From positions 1 to 52,362 of the forward strand of contig CAMDQJ010000011.1 in NCBI GenBank assembly GCA_945905835.1: DNA of 52,362 nt. The letters are read 5' to 3'. The position numbers were made by a program, and so were the translations under genes. Under the pieces are notes generated by a model. The model saw only the letters and a program-made list of their open reading frames with translations, had not been told where the DNA came from and did no database searches. Below, in pieces: positions 28,691 to 36,906 of this stretch (its first letter is position 1; the number at the start of each line of letters is the position of its first letter). This DNA comes from Asaia bogorensis (lineage in GTDB: Bacteria > Pseudomonadota > Alphaproteobacteria > Reyranellales > Reyranellaceae).

Positions 28691-29607
28691 TGCGCATCGC
28701 CATCACGCTGGGCGATCCCAACGGCATCGGCCCGGAGATCGCCATCAAGGCGGCGCTGGCGATGACCGGCAAGATCCGCCCGCTGCTGGTCGGCGATGCC
28801 TTTGTCATAGAACAAACAGCCGAGCGCCTGGGCGTCGACACCCCGGCCTTCATAGATGCGCCGGTACTCGAGGAAGCGGGCTACGCACCCGGTACACTCG
28901 ATCCTCGGGCCGGCAAGGCCACAGTCGGCTATGCCGAAGCGGCAGTGAAGCTCGCGCAGGCTGGCAAGGTCAACGCCATCGTCGGCTGCCCGCATTCCGA
29001 GACGGCGGTGAACCGCGCCGGCATCGCCTTCTCCGGCTATCCCGGCCTCATCGCCGACCTGACCGGCATGCCGCGCGGCGCGTCGTTCATGATTCTGGTC
29101 GGCAAGGGCCTGCGCATCACCCACGCGACCCTGCACGAATCGGTGCCCCAGGCCCTGGCCCAGCTCTCACCCGACCTCGTGGTCGCAGCCGCCCGCGCCA
29201 CCGTGGCGACGGCCAAGCGGCTGGGCATGACGTCGCCGAGCCTCGGCGTCTTCGGCATCAACCCACATGCCGGCGAAGACGGTCTGTTCGGCGACGAAGA
29301 CGAACGCATCACCAAGCCCGCCGTGGCGCGGCTCAAAGCCGAAGGCATCGCCGCCGATGGCCCGGTCGGCGCCGACCTGCTGCTGAGCCAGCGCAAGCAC
29401 GATTTTTATCTGGCAATGTTCCACGACCAGGGTCACATCCCGATCAAGCTTCTATCGCCCCTGCGCGCCTCGGCGCTGACTATCGGCGTGCCAGTACTGT
29501 TTGCGTCGGTCGCCCATGGCTGCGCCTTCGACATCGCCGGCAAGGGCGTCGCCGACCCGACCGGCGTGATCGAGACGCTGGAGTTGCTGGCCGGCGCGAA
29601 CGCCTGA
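28690..29607 (+). CDS. PdxA/TphB-family dehydrogenase (probable cis-dihydrodiol dehydrogenase)
   Basis: The 305-residue PdxA-family protein begins MRIAITLGDPNGIGPEIAIK. All three metal-binding histidines are present: His145 in ITHATLHES, His193 in GINPHAGEDGLFGDED and His245 in MFHDQGHIPIK. PdxA oxidises 4-phosphohydroxy-threonine in vitamin B6 synthesis, while TphB of the same family oxidises and decarboxylates the dihydrodiol made by terephthalate dioxygenase. Operon position directly after oxygenase alpha and beta genes (1-bp overlap) strongly favours the TphB-like role. True PdxA cannot be excluded by motifs alone. The gene converges with the VOC gene, with one base between stops. Confidence 0.88.
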   Translation: MRIAITLGDPNGIGPEIAIKAALAMTGKIRPLLVGDAFVIEQTAERLGVDTPAFIDAPVLEEAGYAPGTLDPRAGKATVGYAEAAVKLAQAGKVNAIVGCPHSETAVNRAGIAFSGYPGLIADLTGMPRGASFMILVGKGLRITHATLHESVPQALAQLSPDLVVAAARATVATAKRLGMTSPSLGVFGINPHAGEDGLFGDEDERITKPAVARLKAEGIAADGPVGADLLLSQRKHDFYLAMFHDQGHIPIKLLSPLRASALTIGVPVLFASVAHGCAFDIAGKGVADPTGVIETLELLAGANA

Positions 29608-29608
29608 A

Positions 29609-30010
29609 CTACTTGTACGACGAGATTTCGATCAGGTTGCCGTCGGGATCGCGGCAATAGACGGACACGATCGTGCCCATCGCGCCGCGCTTGTCGGTCG
29701 GGCCCTCCTCGACGGCGACACCGCAAGCGCGCAGATGGTCGGCCACCGCCGGCGGAGCCGCTTTCGTCAGGAAACAGAGGTCGTCGCTGCCGGGCGCGAT
29801 CGCCTTGCCGGTGAACCACATCTCCTGGCTGACCGTGTACGGCCGCAGATTGATCTTCTGCCGGCCGAACCTCATCGCCGTCACCGGTCCGTGCCGCGTA
29901 TCGAAGACCTCACGCGTCATGCCGAGCACGCGCTCGTACCAGGCAGCCGCCGTCTCGACGTCGCGCACGTTGACCACGAGGTGATCGAGACCGTCGACGA
30001 CGACGCTCAC
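29609..30010 (-). CDS. VOC family protein (virulence-protein/extradiol-like), 133 aa
   Basis: This single VOC unit begins VDGLDHLVVNVRDVETAAAW, with a metal-ligand His in the DHLV strand. It continues with RFGRQKINLRPY, GSDDLCFLTKAAP and ends YCRDPDGNLIEISSYK, which supplies the acidic ligand. The family includes small metalloenzymes acting as dioxygenases, lyases or resistance proteins. The GTG at 30010 overlaps the TGA of the ThDP enzyme gene (GTGA), so it is the last gene of the minus-strand operon. A role in processing an aromatic or 2-oxo acid intermediate is inferred from position. Confidence 0.85.
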   Translation of the reverse strand: MSVVVDGLDHLVVNVRDVETAAAWYERVLGMTREVFDTRHGPVTAMRFGRQKINLRPYTVSQEMWFTGKAIAPGSDDLCFLTKAAPPAVADHLRACGVAVEEGPTDKRGAMGTIVSVYCRDPDGNLIEISSYK

Positions 30011-31737
30011 AGCCTGGTCACCTTCGCATGCAGCAGCGCCGACCGCCCTTCCTTCAGCGCGGCGAGGCAGCGCGCGATGGCGCCTTCGACTTCGTCGGGG
30101 TCGGAGACCAGCTCGCCATGCGCGCCGGCGGCTTCGGCGACCAGGGCGAAGTTCATGTCGGGCGCGAGATGCGAGCCGTACTCGTCCTGCGCCTTGGCGG
30201 CGCCGTCGGGATAGACGCGCAGGGTCGATTCCTTCACCGCCGCCCAGCCGGCATTGTCGACCACGACGGTGAACACCGGCAGGCCGTAGTGCTTGGATAC
30301 CGACAAGGTCGACTGCGGGTTGGAGAAGTAGAAGGTGCCGTCGCCGACGACCTGTAGGATGGTGCTGCCCGGCTTTGCGAGCTTGAGGCCCAGCGCCACG
30401 CCACCCGAGAAGCCCAACCCGCCGCCGGCCAAGCCAACCAGCGAACCGGGTTCGGTCCGAGGCATCTGCGACAGCACGGCCGGCGTGTTGCGGATCGATT
30501 CGTTCACCACAATGTCGCCCGGCTTCAGCGCCTTGTTGAGCGAGGCACAAAGGAAGTGCGGGTTGATCTCGCCCTTCTTGCCCTTGTCGGCCGCCTGCTT
30601 CACCGCCTGCTCGCGCCGCGCCTTCAGCTCGCCCGCCATCGCTGCGACGCGCGCCGCGGCTTTTGTCCTGAAGCTCGCATCAGCTTTGACCTTCAGGGTG
30701 GCAAGAAGATCGGACAGCATACGGTAGCTGTCGCCCTGCAGGCGAACGTTGGCCGGGAAGCTGTACATCGGAAAGCCGCGCTTCTCTGCGTCGACGTCGA
30801 GATGCGCCCACCAGGTCTTGGGATTGTCCGGCGTCTGGCTCGGGATCCACGGCACGTCGACATCGACCAGCAGGCCCATATCGGTTTCAGCCAGGTGCTT
30901 GCCCGGCATGAAGCCGCCATGGCAGGGCGAGTCGTGCGGCAGGTTCACGTAGATCGTGTTGTGTTCGATCACGCGGATACCGGCAAAGCGCGCAAGTTCG
31001 TCCAGAACCTTCACCGTGGCATGGTTGCGGCCCGCATAGGCGGTGATCAGCAGTGGGCGCTCCGCCGTCAGCAGCTTGGCGGCGACCTTGTCGATGGCAG
31101 CGGCGTCGACACCGCCCGCCGATACCGGCCCGTAGCTCTCCTCGGGGAAGGAGCGGATCTGGCCCTCCGACCAGGTTTCGGTCAGCGTCTCGCGCGGGAA
31201 GGTGAAATAGACCGGCCCCTTGGGGTCGCTCTGCATCACCGAATGGGCGCGGCGCAGCGCCTCCTTGGCGATCACGCCCGACGGCAGATTGTATTCCCAT
31301 TTGGTGTAGGGCCGCACGACGCTCGCCTGATCGAACGGCTCCTGGATGAAATGCACGTAGATGTCGCGCGAGCCGAGCTGCTCGCCGCGCGAGCTGTAGG
31401 GCGCCTTGCCGGCCATCAGCAGCACGGGAATGCGCGTGCGGAAGAGATTGTGCAGGGCCATCGCCGAGTTGGCCGTGCCGGCATCGACATGCACCAGAAC
31501 GCCCTGGCCGCGGCCGGTGGCGATGGTGTAGCCCGCCGCCATATGCACGGCGACGTTCTCATGCGGGATCAGCAACGTCTTGGGCACCTTGCGATTGGAG
31601 CCCTTGAAGGCCGCCAGCTCCTCGATCAGCGGCGCGTGGTCGGTGCCGAAATTGCAGAACAGGTAGTCGAGGCCGATTTCGCTCAGGCCTTCGAGAAAGT
31701 AATGCGCCGTCGAGTGCCGCGCTTCGTTGCTGTCCAT
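30007..31737 (-). CDS. Thiamine diphosphate-dependent enzyme (benzoylformate decarboxylase/ALS-like)
   Basis: This 576-residue protein has the three-domain ThDP layout. The Pyr domain carries the conserved Glu60 (LLIPHENVAVHMAAGY), the central domain follows, and the PP domain carries the cofactor motif VVGDGTFYFSNPQ through VVVDNAGWAAVKES. Family members decarboxylate 2-oxo acids or form carboligation products. The start at 31737 follows GAGGAACAG and is 7 bp from the TctC stop. The neighbours (TctC protein upstream, VOC downstream) suggest catabolism of an imported 2-oxo acid or aromatic acid. Benzoylformate-type decarboxylation is one guess; sequence alone cannot separate it from acetolactate-synthase-like or oxalyl-CoA-like members. 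Confidence 0.85.
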   Translation of the reverse strand: MDSNEARHSTAHYFLEGLSEIGLDYLFCNFGTDHAPLIEELAAFKGSNRKVPKTLLIPHENVAVHMAAGYTIATGRGQGVLVHVDAGTANSAMALHNLFRTRIPVLLMAGKAPYSSRGEQLGSRDIYVHFIQEPFDQASVVRPYTKWEYNLPSGVIAKEALRRAHSVMQSDPKGPVYFTFPRETLTETWSEGQIRSFPEESYGPVSAGGVDAAAIDKVAAKLLTAERPLLITAYAGRNHATVKVLDELARFAGIRVIEHNTIYVNLPHDSPCHGGFMPGKHLAETDMGLLVDVDVPWIPSQTPDNPKTWWAHLDVDAEKRGFPMYSFPANVRLQGDSYRMLSDLLATLKVKADASFRTKAAARVAAMAGELKARREQAVKQAADKGKKGEINPHFLCASLNKALKPGDIVVNESIRNTPAVLSQMPRTEPGSLVGLAGGGLGFSGGVALGLKLAKPGSTILQVVGDGTFYFSNPQSTLSVSKHYGLPVFTVVVDNAGWAAVKESTLRVYPDGAAKAQDEYGSHLAPDMNFALVAEAAGAHGELVSDPDEVEGAIARCLAALKEGRSALLHAKVTRL

Positions 31738-31744
31738 CTGTTCC

Positions 31745-32701
31745 TCAGTCGAGCTTGATGTTGGCGGTGGCCGCGACGGCCTTCCAGCGCGTGGCATCGC
31801 CCGCGATCAGCGCGCGGTATTCCTCCGGTGTGCTGCTGCGCGGCTCCACGGCGATCGCTTCCAGCGCCGTGCGCACGTCCGGCAAGGCGATCGTGTCGCG
31901 GATGGCGTTCTGCAGCACGGTGACAACTTCCGGCGGCGTGCCGGCCGGCGCCACGATGCCGGCCCACAGCGATATGTCGAGATCGGCAATGCCGGCTTCG
32001 GCCATGGTCGGAACGTCCGGGAGGGCTGCATTGCGCTTGGGCGCCGTCAGCGCCAGCCCGCGCAGCTTGCCGCCCTTGAGCGGCCCGGCGATCGGGCCCG
32101 AATCGGCCAGCGCCATCAGCACCTGGCCGGCCATCACCGCCTGCACGGCATCGCCGCTGCCGCGATAGGGGATGTGCTGGAACTTCGAACCGGTGCGCTG
32201 GTTGAACAACTCGGCCGCGAGCTGAAACGGCGTGGCACTGGAGGCATAGTTGGCGAGGTTGGGATGGGCGCGCCCGTACTCGACCAGGTCGCGTACCGAT
32301 TTGATCGGCTGATCGGCTCCGACCACCAGCATCAGGGGAAATTCGGCCAGCAGCGATATCGGCGCGAAATCACGCACCGGATCATAGGGCAGCTTGGCAT
32401 AGACCGCAGGATTGATGGTGAGCGGCCCGCTCGGCGCGATCAGCAACGTGTAGCCGTCGGGTGCGGCCTTGGCGACCAGCTCGGACGCCACGATCGCCTG
32501 GGCACCCGGCTTGTTGTCGACCACGACCGGCTGGCCGAGTTTCTCCTGGAGTCTCGCCGCAACGATACGGGCTATGAGGTCGTTGCCGCCACCTGGCGAA
32601 TAGCCGACGACCAGGCGGATCGGCTTGGAGGGATAGGGCTGCGCCAGCACCGGGCCGGCGAGGAACAGCGCGCAAAGGCAGAGGATCAACCGTTGGATCA
32701 T
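31745..32701 (-). CDS. Tripartite tricarboxylate-type (Bug/TctC) substrate-binding protein
   Basis: The 318 residues begin with a signal peptide ending GPVLAQPYP (MIQRLILCLCALFLAGPVLA) and show Bug motifs: IRLVVGYSPGGGNDLIARIV, VVVDNKPGAQAIVASELVAK and APDGYTLLIAPSGPL. It should bind a carboxylate in the periplasm. Its ATG overlaps the TGA of the upstream EthD gene (ATGA), and 7 bp after its stop starts the ThDP enzyme gene. It is a different paralogue from the TctC protein at 25.9 kb; the loci may import related acids. No membrane subunits are present. Confidence 0.88.
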   Translation of the reverse strand: MIQRLILCLCALFLAGPVLAQPYPSKPIRLVVGYSPGGGNDLIARIVAARLQEKLGQPVVVDNKPGAQAIVASELVAKAAPDGYTLLIAPSGPLTINPAVYAKLPYDPVRDFAPISLLAEFPLMLVVGADQPIKSVRDLVEYGRAHPNLANYASSATPFQLAAELFNQRTGSKFQHIPYRGSGDAVQAVMAGQVLMALADSGPIAGPLKGGKLRGLALTAPKRNAALPDVPTMAEAGIADLDISLWAGIVAPAGTPPEVVTVLQNAIRDTIALPDVRTALEAIAVEPRSSTPEEYRALIAGDATRWKAVAATANIKLD

Positions 32702-33071
32702 GCCGCAGAGTAGATCACTTGCTCACGATTGAGCCAGAGCGGCGAGCGCGGCAGATCGATGAACTTCGCCTCGTCCTCCAGCAGCAGCCGGCCGGCTTCG
32801 CGCGCCTCGGGATTGCGGCGGCGGTGCGGTAGGTCTCCTCGCTCTCCCACCACAGCTCGGCCACGCCGTCGAACGGCTCGGGTGCCCCGCGCACCCGGCA
32901 CATGCCGTCGGCAAGGTCGTTGTCGAGGCGGTGGAGCTGGACATAGCGCACCATGCCGAGCGCCGGCTGCAGGCGGCGGACCAGCGGGCCGTGCTTGTTC
33001 AGCCAATAGTCCTGAAAGGCCGGCAGCGTCAGGCTGGGCAGGCGCCGCAGGCAGAAGGTGAGCTTGAGCAT
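32698..33071 (-). pseudogene. EthD-domain protein, frameshifted
   Basis: From ATG 33071 the frame reads MLKLTFCLRRLPSLTLPAF, DYWLNKHGPLVRRLQPALGM and ELWWESEETYRTAAA, an EthD-type ferredoxin-like (dabb) domain. After this the frame turns to nonsense. The expected continuation, PEAREAGRLLLEDEAKF and DLPRSPLWLNREQVIYSA, is found one frame away, ending at 32698 in a stop that overlaps the TctC start. One lost C in a run of GCC repeats near 32813-32826 would explain it. EthD-like proteins often act in aromatic or ether catabolism. It is the first gene of the minus-strand operon; a sequencing error is possible. Confidence 0.72.
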
Positions 33072-33126
33072 GGCGTTTCTCCCGCTTGCGTGGCCAGCAT
33101 ATGATAGTCTGACTGGAGAGGCACAC

Positions 33127-34101
33127 ATGAAGCGGCGCGCGTTCACCCAAGGTCTTGTCGGCGCCGCCGCAGCGTTGCCGCTCGCGACTCACGCGCAGCA
33201 ACCGGCCAGGGTCCCGCGCGTCGCCGTTCTGCTGTACAGCACGCCGCAATCCGACCTGCAGATGCCGGCGTTCCGCGGCGGTTTGCGCGAGCGCGGCTAC
33301 ACCGAAGGAAGAAACCTCGCCATCGAGTACCGTTATGCCGATGGCCGGCCCGAGCGCCTGCCCGAGCTGGCGGCCGAACTCGTCGGCACGAAGCCCGATG
33401 TCCTGTTTTCCATCGGCGGGGAAGTCACCTCGGTCGCGGTCAAGGCGACACGGACCATTCCGATCGTCTTCACGTCGAGTGCCGATCCCGTGCAGCTCCA
33501 GTTCGTCGCGAGCATTGCCCGGCCCGGCGGAAGCGCCACAGGCGCGACGTTCCTGCTGGACGAATTGGCCGCCAAGCGGCTGGAACTCCTGAAGGAAGCG
33601 TCTCCCGCCATCTCGCGGGTTGCTTGCATCTACAATCCCGATCACCTCGACAATGAACTGCTTGAAGCCGAGCGCGCGGCGCGTACGCTTGGCATGCAGC
33701 TCCATCCCCTGGAGGTACGGGACCTGGGGGCTTTCGACGGGGCCTTCGAGATGGCGACCAAGGCGCGCGTCGATGCGCTCTATGTCGTTTCCTCGCGTCT
33801 CACGTTGCGGGGCATCGAGCGGTTGATCGAATACGCGGCCAGGAACCGGTTGCCCTTGGCCGGTGGTTGGGGTGCCTGGGCCCAGCAGGGTGGGCTTTTG
33901 TCCTACGGACCGAACGTCAACGAAATGGTCCGTGGCGCAGTAACCTACATGGACAAGATCCTGAAGGGTGCCAGTCCAGGCGATCTCCCGGTCCAGCAAC
34001 CGACAAAATTCGAGCTGGTGCTCAACCTCAAGACAGCCAAGGCGCTCAACCTCACTGTGCCGGCCAGCGTGCTCAGCCGCGCCGACGAAACGATCGAATG
34101 A
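33127..34101 (+). CDS. ABC transporter substrate-binding protein (TrpX/ABC_sub_bind family)
   Basis: The protein begins MKRRAFTQGLVGAAAALPLAT, a Tat-like signal with RRAF. It then shows motifs of the PF04392-type binding proteins: VPRVAVLLYSTPQSDLQM, GLRERGYTEGRNLAIEYRYAD, ELVGTKPDVLFSIG and PTKFELVLNLKTAKALNLTV near the C-terminus. Such proteins usually work with a permease and ATPase; neither is next to it. Many alphaproteobacteria carry many orphan copies. It is divergent from the EthD operon across 55 bp, where TATGAT upstream of GGAGAGG could be a -10 element. The start at 33127 follows TGGAGAGGCAC. Confidence 0.88.
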   Translation: MKRRAFTQGLVGAAAALPLATHAQQPARVPRVAVLLYSTPQSDLQMPAFRGGLRERGYTEGRNLAIEYRYADGRPERLPELAAELVGTKPDVLFSIGGEVTSVAVKATRTIPIVFTSSADPVQLQFVASIARPGGSATGATFLLDELAAKRLELLKEASPAISRVACIYNPDHLDNELLEAERAARTLGMQLHPLEVRDLGAFDGAFEMATKARVDALYVVSSRLTLRGIERLIEYAARNRLPLAGGWGAWAQQGGLLSYGPNVNEMVRGAVTYMDKILKGASPGDLPVQQPTKFELVLNLKTAKALNLTVPASVLSRADETIE

Positions 34102-34139
34102 GACCGTTCGGCGGCCAGCACACTGTATAAGCGGACGCG

Positions 34140-36608
34140 ATGGATTCCCTTCCCATCGATGAGGCCCTGCCGCGCTTGAAGGCGGCGCTCGAACGCCGTC
34201 CCGCCGCCGTTCTTGTGGCACCGCCGGGCGCGGGCAAGACAACGCGCGTGCCGCTGGCATTGCTCGATGCGCCGTGGCTCAAGGGCCGCAAGATCGTCAT
34301 GCAGGAGCCGCGGCGGCTGGCTGCCCGCGCCGCCGCGCGCCGCATGGCCCAAAGCCTGGGTGAAGCGGTCGGCGAGACGGTGGGCTATCGCGTGCGGCTC
34401 GACACCAAAGTCGGCCCACGCACGCGCATCGAGGTCGTCACCGACGGCTTGTTCCTCAGGATGCTGCAGGACGACCCGTCGCTCGACGGCATCGGTTGCG
34501 TGATCTTCGACGAATTGCACGAGCGCGGTCTCGAAACCGACCTGTCGTTTGCCCTGGTACGCGAAGCCCAAGGTGCGCTGCGTGAAGACCTGCGTATCAT
34601 CGCCATGTCGGCGACGCTCGATCCCGGACCGGTGGTGGACCGGCTGGGCGGCGCCGAACTGGTCGAAAGCGCGGGCCGGATGTTCCCCGTCGAAACGCGC
34701 TACCTCGACCGCGAACCGGCCGGACGCATCGAGGACGCCGTCGCCTCGGCCGTGCGGCGAGCGCTGGACGAGGAGACCGGCAGCGCGCTGATCTTCCTCC
34801 CTGGCGTTGGTGAGATCCGCCGCGTCGAGGAACGTCTGCAGGGCCTCGGCCGAGATATCGACATCGCGCCGCTCTACGGAGACCTCTCCCCCTCCGACCA
34901 GGACCGCGCCGTTTCGCCGGCGCCGGCCGGCCGGCGCAAGGTCGTGCTCGCCACGTCAATCGCCGAAACCAGTCTCACCATCGAAGGTGTGCGCGTGGTG
35001 ATCGACTGCGGCCTGATGCGTGTGCCGACCTTCTCGCTGCGCTCGGGCATGACACGGCTGGAAACCGTGCGCGTGAGCCAGGCCTCGGCCGATCAGCGCC
35101 GTGGCCGCGCCGGCCGGTTGGAGCCGGGTATCTGCTATCGCCTGTGGACCGAGGAGGCACAGCGCGGCCTTGCGCCCTTCACGCCGCCGGAAATCCTCGA
35201 CGCCGATCTGGCACCCCTGGCGCTGGAACTCGGCGTGTGGGGCGTGGGCGATGCGAACGCGTTGCCCTGGCTGACGCCACCACCGACGGCATCACTCGCC
35301 ACCGCACGCGGCCTGCTCGCGGACCTCGGCGCGCTCGACGACAAGTCGGCGATCGCGCCGCACGGCCGGGCGATGGCGCGGATCGGGCTGCACCCGCGCC
35401 TCGCTCATCTCGTACTCAAAGGCCGAGAACTCGGCCAGGGCCGGGTGGCCGCGCTACTGGCAGCCATCCTGAGCGAGCGCGACTTTTTGCGGTTGCCGCC
35501 GGGGCAACGCGATGCCGATTTGCGCCATCGCGTCGACATCGCACTTGGCGGCAAGCGCGACGGCGCGCTGCGCCAGATCCAGGAATCGGCGCGACGGCTG
35601 ACGCCACGCAGTGCGACCGCAGAAACGCCCGATATCGCCATGACCGGCGCATTGTTGTCGCTGGCCTATCCCGACCGTATCGGCCGCCGGCGCGCCGGCA
35701 CGGCAGGGCGCTATCTCCTGTCGGGCGGACGCGGCGCGGCGCTGCCCGAAGGCGATCCGCTGGGCAACGAGGAATACCTCGCGGTGGCCGACCTCGACGG
35801 CAGCACACAGGATTCGCGCATCTATCTTGCCGCTCCCGTCACCGCAGGCGAGATCGAGGAACTGCACGCCGACCGCATCGTTGCCGAACAGATCGTGCAG
35901 TGGAGCGCCCGCGATGGCGCGATTCTGGCGCGCCAGCGTCGCCGGCTGGGATCGTTGATCCTCGAGGACAAGCCGCACAAGGCGCCGTATGCAGAGGCGT
36001 TGCGGACGGCGATGCTCGACGGCGTACGCCAGCTGGGCCTTCGGGCGTTGCCGTGGAACGAGGATCTCGACAAATGGCGCGAGCGAATCGCGTTCCTACG
36101 CGGCCTCGACGAGAACTGGCCCGACCTCTCGGACGTGGCGCTGCTCGCTGCACTCGATACCTGGCTGGGGCCGTTTCTAGACGGCGTGTCGCGCCGCGAT
36201 CATCTCGCGCAGATCGATCTTGGTGCTGCCTTGCGCGCCCTGCTGCCGTGGGAGAAGCAGCGTCAGCTCGACAGCTTGGCGCCGACCCATGTCGAAGTGC
36301 CCAGCGGTTCGCGCGTACCGATCGACTATGCCAATCCCACCGAGCCAACCCTGTCGGTGCGTCTGCAGGAGATGTTCGGCCTCTTGGACACGCCGCGCGT
36401 CGGCGGCGGTAAAGTGCCAATCACAGTCCATCTGCTGTCGCCGGCGCGCCGGCCGGTTCAGGTGACGCGCGATCTCGCGAGCTTCTGGGCCAACGGGTAT
36501 CGCTCGGTGAAATCGGAGCTGAAGGGCCGCTATCCCCGGCACTACTGGCCGGATGATCCACTGGTCGCCGAGCCGACGGCGCGCGTGCGCCGCCCAAGGC
36601 CGCGCTAA
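34140..36608 (+). CDS. hrpB: ATP-dependent RNA helicase HrpB
   Basis: The 822-residue DExH-box helicase has Walker A APPGAGKTTRVPL near residue 27, DELHERGLETD (DExH) near 123, SATLDPGPV motif III, ATSIAETSLTIEGVRVVID motif V and QRRGRAGRLEPGICYRLW motif VI. It is followed by the HA2/winged-helix and a C-terminal HrpB domain ending FWANGYRSVKSELKGRYPRH and WPDDPL, which is diagnostic of HrpB. It remodels RNA or RNP in the cytosol; its in vivo target in bacteria is poorly defined. It is a single gene whose stop overlaps that of the DUF2798 gene. Confidence 0.96.
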   Translation: MDSLPIDEALPRLKAALERRPAAVLVAPPGAGKTTRVPLALLDAPWLKGRKIVMQEPRRLAARAAARRMAQSLGEAVGETVGYRVRLDTKVGPRTRIEVVTDGLFLRMLQDDPSLDGIGCVIFDELHERGLETDLSFALVREAQGALREDLRIIAMSATLDPGPVVDRLGGAELVESAGRMFPVETRYLDREPAGRIEDAVASAVRRALDEETGSALIFLPGVGEIRRVEERLQGLGRDIDIAPLYGDLSPSDQDRAVSPAPAGRRKVVLATSIAETSLTIEGVRVVIDCGLMRVPTFSLRSGMTRLETVRVSQASADQRRGRAGRLEPGICYRLWTEEAQRGLAPFTPPEILDADLAPLALELGVWGVGDANALPWLTPPPTASLATARGLLADLGALDDKSAIAPHGRAMARIGLHPRLAHLVLKGRELGQGRVAALLAAILSERDFLRLPPGQRDADLRHRVDIALGGKRDGALRQIQESARRLTPRSATAETPDIAMTGALLSLAYPDRIGRRRAGTAGRYLLSGGRGAALPEGDPLGNEEYLAVADLDGSTQDSRIYLAAPVTAGEIEELHADRIVAEQIVQWSARDGAILARQRRRLGSLILEDKPHKAPYAEALRTAMLDGVRQLGLRALPWNEDLDKWRERIAFLRGLDENWPDLSDVALLAALDTWLGPFLDGVSRRDHLAQIDLGAALRALLPWEKQRQLDSLAPTHVEVPSGSRVPIDYANPTEPTLSVRLQEMFGLLDTPRVGGGKVPITVHLLSPARRPVQVTRDLASFWANGYRSVKSELKGRYPRHYWPDDPLVAEPTARVRRPRPR

Positions 36609-36847
36609 AGGGTCTGGTCCTCCTCGATGATGCGGGCCAGGCACCGGCGTACCACGGGCATCATGAAGTACATGGTCGGACAGGCAATCGCCCAGGCGAT
36701 CATCCAGGACGTCATCCAGCGGCTAAACATGCCATCGACCGGGCCGATCGCCAGGTAAGTTGCAACACCGGAGACCAGAAAGGTCATGAAGAAGGACGTG
36801 CCGAGCGGCAGGGCAAAGCGATTATAGGCGGCGGGGAGTTTCTTCAC
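36605..36847 (-). CDS. DUF2798-type two-helix membrane protein, 80 aa
   Basis: Two hydrophobic helices (LGTSFFMTFLVSGVATYLAI and the segment around WMIAWAIACPTMYFMMPVVR) are joined by a short loop containing GPVDGMFSRWMTSW. The N-terminus is basic and the C-terminus (RRCLARIIEEDQTL) is cytosolic by the positive-inside rule. This matches DUF2798 proteins, small inner-membrane proteins of unknown function. The stop codons of this gene and hrpB overlap within CTAA. Confidence 0.82.
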   Translation of the reverse strand: MKKLPAAYNRFALPLGTSFFMTFLVSGVATYLAIGPVDGMFSRWMTSWMIAWAIACPTMYFMMPVVRRCLARIIEEDQTL

Positions 36848-36906
36848 GGCGTCCGGGACAATATGGTACGGCTTCCATCGTCGTCCATCACTGAAACGGA
36901 AACCTG

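Noticed and set aside
28690-29607. Housekeeping pdxA assignment
   Set aside because: Metal histidines fit PdxA, but the operon position after a ring-hydroxylating oxygenase favours the TphB-like function; kept as an alternative only.
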